Positions 46,241 through 54,385 of a stretch of DNA of 64,000 nt are shown here, piece by piece. Numbering within the stretch: the stretch's first letter is position 1; each line of letters opens with the position of its first letter. The notes under the pieces were generated by a model, which did not search any database, had not been told where the DNA came from, and was given only the letters and a program-made list of their open reading frames with translations. A program made the translations under genes and the position numbers. Source of the DNA: Microscillaceae bacterium (GTDB lineage: Bacteria; Bacteroidota; Bacteroidia; Cytophagales; Microscillaceae); assembly GCA_003483885.1 (NCBI GenBank), contig DMXI01000669.1, forward strand, positions 1 through 64,000, written 5' to 3'.

Positions 46241-46406
46241 ATCATGATTTAGTGGAGCTAAAGGTGAAGATAGGCTTACTCTATCCAAAAAAAATCATAA
46301 TTTAGATTTTGTAACAATGTCAGCTTCGGTTCAAATCTGTGGATTGCATCACCTTTGAGCCTGAAGCTTTCGCCTATAGAAACGCTTTATTCATTCTCGA
46401 CACCCC

Positions 46407-47744
46407 ATGAGCAAAAGAGACCTTACCACCGGGAGCATCCCAGGAAACCTAATACGCCTGAGCTTGCCTATGATGTTGGGCATCATAAGTATGGTAGCCT
46501 TTAACCTAATAGATACCTATTTTGTGGGTAAACTAGGGGAAAAAGAACTAGCCGCACTTACTTTCACCTTCCCCATCATTTTGGTTATATTTAGTATAGT
46601 GCAAGGATTGGGTATGGGGGCAACCGCCCTTATTGCCAAATCGATTGGCCGGAACGACCGAAAAAAAGCAGCCCGTGAAACAACCGATAGTATTATACTT
46701 ACCTTGTTGCTCACCGGGTCTTTTATCATTGTAGGATTGATCTCCGTTGGGCAAGTACTTACCATATTGGGAGCCGATGGTGAAACTGCAGCCATGGCCA
46801 AAGAATACCTGCAAATCTGGTTTGTGGCGCTTTTTTTTGTATCGGTACCTTTTGTGGGCAACAGTGCCATCCGTGCCACTGGTGATACCCAAACCCCAAC
46901 CTACATTATGTTATTTGCGGTAGTAGTCAATGCCATACTCGACCCCATTCTTATATTTGGTTATTTTGGGTTCCCAGCCTTGGGTTTGAAAGGCGCAGCC
47001 ATTGCCACCGCTATTTCCCGAGGGTTGACGCTGGTTTTTTCACTGTACATTCTGATTAGGCGAGACAAGCTAATTACCTTTGAGATTCCCACCCGGCAAG
47101 TCATTATCGGATGTTGGAAAAGTATTTTGTACATCGCCTTACCCTCGGGATTGGCGCGTTTGGTAGTGCCTATTGCTACAGGAGTAATTACAGCTTTGCT
47201 GGCCAGTTATGGCGAGTTTGCGGTAGCGGCTTATGGAGTAGGAAGCCGTATCGAGTTTTTGGCCAATAGTGTCATCTTTGCCTTGGCAGCTTGCATTGGA
47301 CCATTTGTGGGGCAAAACCTGGGCAAAGGAAGGTTAGATAGGGTGCGTGAATCGGTAAAGCTCAGCAATAGATTTGCTTTTGTATGGGGATTGATAGCCT
47401 GGGGATTACTTGCACTGGGAGCACGCTTCATTGCGGGGATATTCAACAATCACGAAGAGGTGATCGACACGGTACAGCTCTTTTTGTGGATCGTGCCGGC
47501 TGGGTTTGGTTTACAAGGCATTCTAAGTATTATCAATAGCAACCTCAATACGATCAATAAACCCCTGCAGGCATCATTTATCATTGTAGTCCAAATGTTG
47601 GTTTTAGGGTTACCCGCCATTTACCTGGGCAAATCGCTCTATGGGGTACAAGGTATTTTCGTAGGCATTGCTTTTACTTATGCTTTGGGCGGGATGTTGT
47701 CAATGGTGATCAATAAACGCATTATGGACCAGTTTAAAGGTTGA
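46407..47744 (+). CDS. MATE family efflux transporter
   Basis: This is a 445-residue inner membrane protein with 12 predicted helices. TGSIPGNLIRLSLPMMLGII, NLIDTYFVGKLGEKELAALT and VVNAILDPILIFGYFGFPALG match MATE (NorM/DinF-like) sequences. It exports cationic drugs or metabolites with Na+ or H+. It is followed by four small genes on the same strand (47782-49630). The TTTTGTAACA in the upstream region (46307-46316) lacks a matching second box. Confidence 0.92.
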   Translation: MSKRDLTTGSIPGNLIRLSLPMMLGIISMVAFNLIDTYFVGKLGEKELAALTFTFPIILVIFSIVQGLGMGATALIAKSIGRNDRKKAARETTDSIILTLLLTGSFIIVGLISVGQVLTILGADGETAAMAKEYLQIWFVALFFVSVPFVGNSAIRATGDTQTPTYIMLFAVVVNAILDPILIFGYFGFPALGLKGAAIATAISRGLTLVFSLYILIRRDKLITFEIPTRQVIIGCWKSILYIALPSGLARLVVPIATGVITALLASYGEFAVAAYGVGSRIEFLANSVIFALAACIGPFVGQNLGKGRLDRVRESVKLSNRFAFVWGLIAWGLLALGARFIAGIFNNHEEVIDTVQLFLWIVPAGFGLQGILSIINSNLNTINKPLQASFIIVVQMLVLGLPAIYLGKSLYGVQGIFVGIAFTYALGGMLSMVINKRIMDQFKG

Positions 47745-47781
47745 GGAATTTTCAATAAATAGGACATTAAATAAGTTTTAA

Positions 47782-48051
47782 ATGATTAAAAAAATTACTG
47801 AAGAAGAAGCCGATCAATTGGCCGTTGGAGCAGATGAGTTTCCAGTCATCACCAAAGAAGAAAACGAGGGCAGTGAATCGGCGGTTTGCCTAAAAAAACT
47901 TCCTGCTGGCTATTTATTAGGCGTTAGTTGTGATACCAAGGATTTGTTTGACCTCTATTACTCCGAAGACTATGAATTGATCAAAGATAAATGCGATTTT
48001 CATATAGCCCTCATGAAAGCCAAGGGACACCCGTTTGAAAATGTAGAATAA
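47782..48051 (+). CDS. Hypothetical small acidic protein
   Basis: This is an 89-residue soluble protein with a Glu-rich N-terminus (MIKKITEEEADQLAVGADEF) and two cysteines. No family is recognised. It starts 37 bases after the MATE stop and is likely co-transcribed. Confidence 0.5.
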   Translation: MIKKITEEEADQLAVGADEFPVITKEENEGSESAVCLKKLPAGYLLGVSCDTKDLFDLYYSEDYELIKDKCDFHIALMKAKGHPFENVE

Positions 48052-48096
48052 AAGCGAAATTTCCTCATTTAAAATCTTTACCAATCTCGCTACTTT

Positions 48097-48807
48097 ATGA
48101 AGTTAATTATATTTGATATAGATGGCACCATCATCAATTCTGTGAAAACCGACGATGAATGTTTTATTCAAACCTTTGCCGCGCTTTACCAGATTGATTT
48201 GGCAAAGGCCAATTGGAATGAATTTACCCACGTAACAGATTGGGGATTGACCCAGGAGATTTTTGAAAAATGGCAAGGCCGTATGCCTACTAAAGAAGAC
48301 ATCATAACCATCAAAAATCATTTTTATGGCTTGTTGCTGCAAAGGGCTAATGAATTTACTGAGGTTAAAAATGCGCTGATATTTATACAACAGCTCTCCT
48401 CTATGCCTGATGTTGAGATTGGTTTTGCTACGGGTGGGTGGAAAGAAACGGCGGAGCTGAAATGTAATACGATTGGGTTAGATTTAAATAATTTTATTTT
48501 TAAGTCATCCAATGACCATTTCCAGCGGGATAAAATTATGGAGTTGGTCATAGAGGAAGCAGTAAATAAACATCACAATGCGGAGTTTGAGTCAATCACC
48601 TATTTTGGGGATGGACTGTGGGACCTGAAAGCTACACAAGCGCTGGGTATTAATTTTATTGGCGTAGATAATACCCAAAATCATAAACTGCGCAAGGCTG
48701 GGGTAGAGAAAGTGATCTCTGATTATGAAGACCTGGATAGAATTTTGGGTTGGATAAATGAAAGCAAACGGACCAATGGTAGACATCAAAAAACTACAAA
48801 TCAATGA
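48097..48807 (+). CDS. HAD-superfamily hydrolase
   Basis: This is a 236-residue cytoplasmic protein. IIFDIDGTIINSVKT carries the nucleophile Asp7 and acid Asp9. A four-helix cap follows. FATGGWKE is motif II, and YFGDGLWDLKATQALG is motif IV, with the acidic pair for Mg2+. It should be a phosphatase of a small phosphate ester. It overlaps the next start by up to 50 bases, so translation is likely coupled. Confidence 0.85.
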   Translation: MKLIIFDIDGTIINSVKTDDECFIQTFAALYQIDLAKANWNEFTHVTDWGLTQEIFEKWQGRMPTKEDIITIKNHFYGLLLQRANEFTEVKNALIFIQQLSSMPDVEIGFATGGWKETAELKCNTIGLDLNNFIFKSSNDHFQRDKIMELVIEEAVNKHHNAEFESITYFGDGLWDLKATQALGINFIGVDNTQNHKLRKAGVEKVISDYEDLDRILGWINESKRTNGRHQKTTNQ

Positions 48808-49222
48808 TTTAGAACTTGTGAGGCAATTGATCCATTTATTTCAAACAGAGGACGAGATTGCTCAACCAACTTATGCCTCCAAAGAAAGATTGCTGGAATT
48901 ACTCTCAAACCCAAATTTCTATATGATTGCAGCCTTTCAAAATGGAATCTTGGTAGGTGGACTTACCGCTTATATTTTGAGAATGTACAAAGAGAATATT
49001 GCAAAAGTTTTACTCTATGAAATCGAAGTTCGGCAAGAATGGCGACGGCAAGGTTTGGGAACCTTACTCATCAATTACTTGATAGAATGTGCCCAGCAAG
49101 AGAGAGCAAAAAAGATTTTAATTCCAGTAACCAAAACCAATCAAAATGCCCTCAGTTTTTACAAGGCTATTCAAGGTAACTTCACGGCAGACGACTCTCT
49201 AGTGAGTATAACTATTACATAA
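48776..49222 (+). CDS. GNAT acetyltransferase, AAC(3)-I-like
   Basis: The 148-residue product starts at ATG 48776 (or ATG 48758). The blocks MVDIKKL, ALVRQLIHLF-like, VGGLTAYILRMYKENIAKVL and RQGLGTLLINYLIE align with aminoglycoside 3-N-acetyltransferase type I proteins. The acetyl-CoA loop R-x-x-x-G-L/G is present (RRQGLGT). It may acetylate an amine, but whether it acts on aminoglycosides cannot be told from sequence alone. Confidence 0.65.
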   Translation: MVDIKKLQINDLELVRQLIHLFQTEDEIAQPTYASKERLLELLSNPNFYMIAAFQNGILVGGLTAYILRMYKENIAKVLLYEIEVRQEWRRQGLGTLLINYLIECAQQERAKKILIPVTKTNQNALSFYKAIQGNFTADDSLVSITIT

Positions 49223-49327
49223 AAAATCGTATCTTAACAACTGCTAAAACTTAACTGAACCAACCGCATTTTGTATAGATGGGTTATTATTTTTCCAGAT
49301 AAATTTTGAACATAATTAGACTTAACA

Positions 49328-49630
49328 ATGATTGCAAGAATTTGGCATGGAATCACCAAGGCTGAGCACTATGACGAATACACTGATTTTATGAAGTTGG
49401 TGGCTATTCCTGATTATAAAAAGACCGCAGGTTTTATCAAATTATCTTTCTTACGCAGACTCGAGGGAGACATTGCTCATTTTAACTTGATTACTTATTG
49501 GGAAAACCTGGAAGTGATTAAAAACTTTGCTGGAGACGATTATGGAATTGCCAAGTACTATCCCCGAGACAAAGACTACTTGCTAGAGTTTGAGGAAAAG
49601 GTGATTCACTATGAGGTTTTTGCTGAATAG
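49328..49630 (+). CDS. Antibiotic biosynthesis monooxygenase-like (ABM fold) protein
   Basis: This is a 100-residue protein. It begins MIARIWHGITKAEHYDEYTD and ends EFEEKVIHYEV, with IPDYKKTAGFIKLSFLRR and FAGDDYGIAKYYPRD in between. That is the usual ABM family pattern. Such dimeric ferredoxin-like proteins can be small oxygenases or have unknown roles. It lies 105 bases after the GNAT gene. Confidence 0.7.
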   Translation: MIARIWHGITKAEHYDEYTDFMKLVAIPDYKKTAGFIKLSFLRRLEGDIAHFNLITYWENLEVIKNFAGDDYGIAKYYPRDKDYLLEFEEKVIHYEVFAE

Positions 49631-49783
49631 ATGAGCACTTGTTTTTATACCTCTCGCTTTGTTTGAGTGCAGAAGCAAAAACTTCCCAAATTTGTGTTGG
49701 CCTATCCGGAATTTGTGTAGATAGATTTGTATTTTAATGATGAAATTTGAATTGTCTTTAAACGAATCTCTAAAACAAAAAAT

Positions 49784-50764
49784 ATGACCAACCCAATAGA
49801 AACCCTTCATTTAGAAAAAATCATTACCGATCACGCTCAAGACATGACCAGCAAAGTGGTAGCCATTACCGGAACCACTAGTGGTACGGGGTTTATATGT
49901 GCCCGCGAAGTAGCCAAAAAAGGCGCTACGGTGTTATTGCTTAATCGAGAGAGTGAGCGTTCTACAAATGCCCTTCAGCAATTGCAGGAAGAAGCTCCTG
50001 GTGGGAAGTTTGAAGCCGTTACATGCGATTTACAAGATTTTGAAAGTGTACGTAAAGCGGCTGAGGCCATCAAAGCCAAATACGATGTAATAGACGCATT
50101 GGTAAATAATGCTGGAGTAATGGCACTTAAAGACCAGGCAACTGGCGATGGTTATGATGTGCAAATGCAAACCAATGTCATTTCTCATTTCTTGATTACC
50201 AAAGAATTATTTCCGTTGCTCCAAAAAAGCACCCAGGCTCGTATCGTAAATCATACCTCTATGGCTCGTTTGGGTGGACCTTTGGCCAGTGATTACTTTG
50301 AGAAAAAAGGAGGCAACTTAGGTGGTGATGGTACCGACGCTGATAATCTTAGTTTTCGTGGTCCACGTTGGGAACGTTATCATCAAACCAAGCTGGCTAA
50401 TTGTGCTTTTACCTATGAACTCAAAAAGCGGCTGGAAGCAGCCAATATCACCAACATATTACCTTTGTTGGCGCACCCAGGATTGGCCAAAACCAAGCTT
50501 CAGGTAACTACTGCGGCTGATGGTGGTATGGACGGCAACGCTGAATTTATGAATATGGCCCAATCGGCGGAGGATGGTGCTACAGGGATTATCAGAGCTA
50601 CCATGGATCCTAATTCTAAAGCTGGTGATTTTTATGGTCCTTCAGGGCAGGGGTGGAAAGGCTTTCCTGAGTTGTTGACACCTGAAGAGTTATTAACGGA
50701 TGAAGCGAACCTGCGTACCAACTGGGAAGGGTGTGAAAAAGCAGTAGGCGCTTTTACAATTTAG
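49784..50764 (+). CDS. Short-chain dehydrogenase/reductase
   Basis: This is a 326-residue oxidoreductase. The cofactor loop is TGTTSGTGF (residues 30-38). LVNNAGVMAL, the catalytic Ser159 (NHTSM) and the Y199xxxK203 pair (YHQTK) are intact. The size and FLLNRE-type text suggest NAD(P)H-dependent reduction of a lipid, ketone or retinol-like substrate. Its 3' end is duplicated 250 bases downstream. Confidence 0.88.
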   Translation: MTNPIETLHLEKIITDHAQDMTSKVVAITGTTSGTGFICAREVAKKGATVLLLNRESERSTNALQQLQEEAPGGKFEAVTCDLQDFESVRKAAEAIKAKYDVIDALVNNAGVMALKDQATGDGYDVQMQTNVISHFLITKELFPLLQKSTQARIVNHTSMARLGGPLASDYFEKKGGNLGGDGTDADNLSFRGPRWERYHQTKLANCAFTYELKKRLEAANITNILPLLAHPGLAKTKLQVTTAADGGMDGNAEFMNMAQSAEDGATGIIRATMDPNSKAGDFYGPSGQGWKGFPELLTPEELLTDEANLRTNWEGCEKAVGAFTI

Positions 50765-50800
50765 TGGTAGTTTTCACATTTAAAATAATTTGTTATAAAG

Positions 50801-50831
50801 AAGTCTGATAAGTCATTGTCAGGCTTTTTTC
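50801..50831 (+). terminator. Terminator after the SDR gene
   Basis: AAGTCTGATAA (50801-50811) pairs with TTGTCAGGCTT (50816-50826) with two wobbles, the loop is GTCA, and T-rich sequence follows. Confidence 0.75.
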
Positions 50832-50834
50832 GTC

Positions 50835-50986
50835 GCCTTCGTTTGTGTCTCCACCATAGCCGTCAGGATAAGGATTTAATCTTTTAAAAAACAACGTCAT
50901 CGCCTCCGCTTGTGTCTCACAAGCGGATCGAGACCTCGAGTAAGTGAAGTTTGAAGACGCTGTCGGTTCGTGAGGACACCGAACCG
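50835..50986. repeat. Cluster of dispersed hairpin repeats, copy 2
   Basis: GCCTTCGTTTGTGTCTCCAC (50835-50854) matches the minus strand of 4554-4535 with one difference. TCCGCTTGTG/CACAAGCGGA forms a stem at 50905-50927 and CGGTTCG/CGAACCG one at 50964-50986. All share cores of the type GTGTCTC-CAC or GTGAGGACAC. Confidence 0.6.
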
Positions 50987-51096
50987 AGGCGGAGTAGGTG
51001 CTTTTACAATTTAGTAGGAGTTTTCACATTTAAAAGAATGGTTATACCAATTCGCTACGATAATCTGTACAAGTTTACGACTGGAAGCCTACTGCT

Positions 51097-51157
51097 ATTG
51101 CTCACTCGGCAGAGCAGAGCGAGTATGTATTCGCCGCTCGGCTCTGCCGAGTGGCAA
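51097..51157. repeat. Long hairpin, 13-bp perfect stem
   Basis: CACTCGGCAGAGC (51103-51115) pairs with GCTCTGCCGAGTG (51141-51153), extended outward by TTGC/GCAA with one bulge. A second small palindrome GGGCCTCTGGCCC follows at 51166-51178. The block lies upstream of the TetR promoter. Confidence 0.65.
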
Positions 51158-51236
51158 CTATCCAAGGGCCTCTGGCCCGTTTGAGGTGTACGGATTTTCT
51201 CAGAGGTTTGGTATTATAATAATTTTTTGATTTTAA

Positions 51237-51268
51237 TTTGTACCGAACGGTCTGTTTAAATATATTTG
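51237..51268 (+). promoter_or_regulatory. TetR-gene promoter with operator in the spacer
   Basis: TTTG (51237-51240), 20 bases, TATATTTG (51261-51268) is a near-ideal Bacteroidota promoter. ACCGAACGGT (51242-51251), an imperfect palindrome of the ACCGnnCGGT kind used by TetR proteins, lies in the spacer, so self-repression is likely. Only four bases separate the -7 box from the ATG at 51273. Confidence 0.65.
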
Positions 51269-51272
51269 CCTT

Positions 51273-51848
51273 ATGAATCACCGACACAATAAAGAAAAGG
51301 TCATAGCAAAGGGGATGGAACTCTTCTGGAATGAAGGATTTCATAGTTTGGGGGTGGATAAAATTTGTCGAGAAACAGGGATGACAAAAGGCGCTTTTTA
51401 CAATACGTTTAAAAGCAAGGAACAATTCTTACTTACTACCTTAAAAGCTTACGGAGATTTGATTGAAGCACATTTGAAGACCCAACTATCAAACAATACC
51501 GCCAGCGCATTCGACAAATTAGTTGCTCTTTATAAAGAAATGCTTGAAAGCCAATTACAAAATGGATTTAAAGGCTGCTTTGTTAATAATATGATGTCGG
51601 AGATGGCCACGTTGAATATGAATGTTTCAAAATTATCTGACGAACAATTTAACCGATTCATCAAAGTCATTGAGCCAACTGTTCAACAAGCTCAAAATGA
51701 TGGTGATTTTGAAGATAATTTATCGGCAAAGCAGTTAGCCGAAATTATTCATACAATGTTTTTTGGCTGTTTAACAAGAGCCAAGAGCCTCAAATTATCT
51801 ACTCACGAATCCATGGTTCTTTTTCTTCATGCCTTAAAAAGTAAATAA
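51273..51848 (+). CDS. TetR/AcrR family transcriptional regulator
   Basis: This is a 191-residue regulator. The helix-turn-helix is residues 9-50 (MELFWNEGFHSLGVDKICRE and MTKGAFYNTFKSKEQFL). The C-terminal ligand domain is of the AcrR type, with a conserved CFVNNMMSEMA-like segment. It probably represses its own operon through the palindrome in the promoter. It is followed with no gap by NTF2-like and DinB genes, whose products may act on its inducer. Confidence 0.9.
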   Translation: MNHRHNKEKVIAKGMELFWNEGFHSLGVDKICRETGMTKGAFYNTFKSKEQFLLTTLKAYGDLIEAHLKTQLSNNTASAFDKLVALYKEMLESQLQNGFKGCFVNNMMSEMATLNMNVSKLSDEQFNRFIKVIEPTVQQAQNDGDFEDNLSAKQLAEIIHTMFFGCLTRAKSLKLSTHESMVLFLHALKSK

Positions 51849-51849
51849 T

Positions 51850-52200
51850 ATGGAACAAATGAATGAAATCTGGGAAATTTATAGAAGCTGCTGGAGTGAG
51901 CGCAATTCTACCAAGAGAGTCAATCAATTGAGTACTATTATGTCTGATGATTTTCAATACAAAGACCCTAATATTGAACTCATTGGATTTGAGCAATTAT
52001 CTAATTACATGCAAGAATTTCAAAATCAGTTTGAAGGAGCATCCTTTGAAATTACCGATTTTAATGTACACCATGATAGTATCATGGCCAACTGGAATAT
52101 GATTAGTTCAACCCAGGAAGTAATGGTAAACGGAGTTGATTTTGCAAGGTTTGAGCGTGGTAAACTGAAACAAATTACTGGTTTTTTTAAAGAAGATTAA
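51850..52200 (+). CDS. NTF2-like (SnoaL) family protein
   Basis: This is a 116-residue soluble protein starting 2 bases after the TetR stop. MSDDFQYKDPNIELIGFEQL, SNYMQEFQNQFEGASFEITD and FARFERGKLKQITGFF fit the NTF2/SnoaL fold, which forms a small ligand-binding or catalytic pocket. It may bind or modify the TetR inducer; the substrate is unknown. Confidence 0.75.
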   Translation: MEQMNEIWEIYRSCWSERNSTKRVNQLSTIMSDDFQYKDPNIELIGFEQLSNYMQEFQNQFEGASFEITDFNVHHDSIMANWNMISSTQEVMVNGVDFARFERGKLKQITGFFKED

Positions 52201-52205
52201 CTCAT

Positions 52206-52664
52206 ATGGACTTTAAAAAAGATTTGCTAGACGCTTGGCATCTCAATACCAAGGTAACGCTTTACTTACTGGAAAATATTGAACCCGAATGGCTACCGCT
52301 AAAGTTACAAGGCAAAGGGAGAAGTATTGGCGAACAGTTTGTCCACATCAACAATATTCGTTCGTATTGGATTGGTAAAGTGGGTACCAAAGAAGATTTG
52401 AAGATTGACAAAAAATACGGAAAAGACAAAGTGCAAATACTCACATCTTTGACCTTATCTGGAGCCAAAATGGCCAATACTCTTCAGGAAATACTTGACC
52501 AGGAAGACATTACTGGCTACAAACCCCACCCATTGGCCTTTTACTCCCAGATGATTGCCCACGAAGCTCATCACCGTGGGCAAGTAATGGCTGCGATTAC
52601 CAGAAACGACCTCCCTATCTCTAAATCCGTCAACTTTGGCTTGTGGAATTGGAATAATAAATAA
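52206..52664 (+). CDS. DinB family protein
   Basis: This is a 152-residue helical bundle. FVHINNIRSYWIGKVG supplies the first His, and AHEAHHRGQVMAA near the C-terminus has the canonical HxxxH pattern with HxxHHRGQ, so the three-His metal site looks complete. It starts 5 bases after the NTF2 gene. DinB proteins often transfer low-molecular-weight thiols or detoxify compounds. Unlike the DinB gene at 29513, its metal site is intact. Confidence 0.8.
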   Translation: MDFKKDLLDAWHLNTKVTLYLLENIEPEWLPLKLQGKGRSIGEQFVHINNIRSYWIGKVGTKEDLKIDKKYGKDKVQILTSLTLSGAKMANTLQEILDQEDITGYKPHPLAFYSQMIAHEAHHRGQVMAAITRNDLPISKSVNFGLWNWNNK

Positions 52665-52825
52665 GTGTTTATTGCTCACATCATCAGCGGGATAAGATCA
52701 ATTGAAAGTTATTTGCTATGATCAAGTATGTTTTATAATAGTGGATTTATGGCGAAAGGTGGGTGTTTTCTTCAAGGCATAAGGTAGTTTTTAAGGGTGA
52801 ACTTGGGTTTTTACTAAGCCTATTT

Positions 52826-52856
52826 TTTGGTATATACGCTCGAAAAATTAGCTTTA
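52826..52856 (+). promoter_or_regulatory. Candidate promoter of the GH47 gene
   Basis: TTTG (52826-52829), 19 bases, TAGCTTTA (52849-52856). The -7 box deviates from TAnnTTTG only at the last base. The start codon is 60 bases downstream. Confidence 0.4.
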
Positions 52857-52915
52857 TAGCCTAAATGAGATAAAAATAACTATCTCGGCCCTACACAGGG
52901 CTTAATCCTGGAAAT

Positions 52916-54370
52916 ATGAAAACACAAATTATCTACCTTATTTTGTTGATACTTACGGTGTCTTGCAACACTACTACCCAAAAGCAAGCAACTACCCAAG
53001 ATACTACTACCCAAACCAAAGCAGATACGCTCACCGTGTATAGTGCCGAAGAAATCAAATCAGAAGCATTGAGGGCTTGGAAAGCTTATAAAAAATACGC
53101 TTGGGGATATGATGTGTTGTTACCTCTTTCGAAGAAGGGTTATAATTGGTATGATGAGTCACTGGAGATTTCCATATTTGATGCGTATAGCACCTTGGCT
53201 GTCATGGGCCTAAAAGAAGAAGCCAAAGAAATAGAAAAATTTGCCTTGGCTAAAGACTGGAATCAGGACGTGTACGTACAAGTGTTTGAAGTGAATATTC
53301 GCATTCTGGGTGGTTTACTGGCCATTTATGACGATACCCAAAACCCAAAAATACTCGAAAAGGCTATAGATTTTGGGGATAGGCTTTTACCCGCATTTAA
53401 TTCACCTACGGGTATTCCTTATCATTCGGTCAATCTCAAAACTGGTAAGACCTCAGGCGATCAGGGGAAAGGAAAAGGCAATGTAGTGAACGTAGCACAG
53501 GCAGCTACTTACTTATTTGAGTTTGGTATTCTGAGTTATTATGCCAAAGACCCTAAATATTATCAAGCGGCTAAAAAAGCGACTAAAGCTGTTTTTGAGC
53601 GAAAATCAAAAATAGGCTTAGTAGGAGATTACATCGATGTAGAAACTGGTAAGTGGACCAACGACTGGTCATATTTGCAAGCAGGCATGGATTCTTACTA
53701 TGAATATATGTTCAAGAGTAACTTCTTGTTTCCTGATCCTGAAGTTCAGAAAATGTGGGAATTCAGCTTAGACAAAATCAATCAATACTACGCCGAAGAT
53801 TATCAGGGCAAAAGATTTTATGCCTGTGTAAATATGCATACGGGCAAAATCGTGAAACGCTCCATGTCGTTGTACGATGCGTTTTTTCCGGCAGTACAGG
53901 CCCTTCATGGAGAGGTTGAAAATGCTGAAAAAAATATGGCTACCTGGGATTGGTTGTGGGACAAATACGGGTTGTTACCGACTCGCTATCTTTACGAAGC
54001 CGATTCGATAGAATACGCCAATTCAGAATTGAATCCCGAAATTATAGAATCCGCTTATTACCTGCATCAGATTACGGGCAAGGATCAATACCTAAAAATG
54101 ATTGATAAGTACTGGAAAGACATGAAAAAGTGTTGCCGCAATGAAGTAGCTTTTCATGCGGTGGAAGATGCCCGTACTAAAAAAGCCAAAGACTATTTAG
54201 CTACTTATTTCATTGCCGAAACCCTGAAGTATTTTTACCTGGCAGTAATAGACAAAAAAGTGTTTGATTTCAATGATTATGTGTTCAACACTGAAGCACA
54301 TCCCTTTAAGCGAAGCCATTTTGATAAGAGAAAGGTAAAGAAATATTTGGGGATTGAATCCAACGATTAA
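52916..54370 (+). CDS. Glycoside hydrolase family 47 (class I alpha-mannosidase), lipoprotein
   Basis: This is a 484-residue protein with a lipobox TVSC (Cys17) and a Thr-rich linker. The body follows GH47: YKKYAWGYDVLLPLSK, then FDAYSTLAVMGL, FEVNIRILGGLLAIYDD (residues 124-140), LLPAFNSPTGIPYHSV, FEFGILSYYA, AGMDSYYEYM (256-265), and the C-terminal TEAHP (459-463), whose Thr binds the catalytic calcium. GH47 enzymes trim alpha-1,2-mannose with inversion. Most known members are eukaryotic, so a bacterial lipoprotein is unusual. It lies alone, with no polysaccharide utilisation locus. Confidence 0.82.
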   Translation: MKTQIIYLILLILTVSCNTTTQKQATTQDTTTQTKADTLTVYSAEEIKSEALRAWKAYKKYAWGYDVLLPLSKKGYNWYDESLEISIFDAYSTLAVMGLKEEAKEIEKFALAKDWNQDVYVQVFEVNIRILGGLLAIYDDTQNPKILEKAIDFGDRLLPAFNSPTGIPYHSVNLKTGKTSGDQGKGKGNVVNVAQAATYLFEFGILSYYAKDPKYYQAAKKATKAVFERKSKIGLVGDYIDVETGKWTNDWSYLQAGMDSYYEYMFKSNFLFPDPEVQKMWEFSLDKINQYYAEDYQGKRFYACVNMHTGKIVKRSMSLYDAFFPAVQALHGEVENAEKNMATWDWLWDKYGLLPTRYLYEADSIEYANSELNPEIIESAYYLHQITGKDQYLKMIDKYWKDMKKCCRNEVAFHAVEDARTKKAKDYLATYFIAETLKYFYLAVIDKKVFDFNDYVFNTEAHPFKRSHFDKRKVKKYLGIESND

Positions 54371-54385
54371 CACAATTAGACTCCA

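Larger units (their letters stand above)
50743..51038. repeat. 46-bp direct repeat at exactly 250-bp offset (SDR 3' end duplicated)
   Basis: 50743-50788 (last codons, stop and trailer of the SDR gene) and 50993-51038 are alike at all but five positions. The second copy is a fragment with no coding continuity. The inserted segment carries hairpin repeats. Confidence 0.75.

Noticed and set aside
46307..46330. A third TTTTGTAACA (46307-46316) upstream of the MATE gene that could be a sigma site
   Set aside because: At the 14-base distance the sequence is TCAAATCT, not GCATCCAA. Only the first box matches, so I do not assign it to the sigma regulon.
46324..46340. GGTTCAAATCT resembling a tRNA T-loop
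   Set aside because: The flanking five bases do not pair and no other tRNA arms are present.
50951..51184. 77-codon plus-strand frame in the hairpin cluster
   Set aside because: It runs through the inverted repeats and the duplicated SDR trailer, so it is a product of repeat sequence.
51102..51425. 107-codon minus-strand frame spanning the TetR promoter
   Set aside because: It overlaps the strong TetR gene, its promoter and the hairpin, with no recognisable motif.
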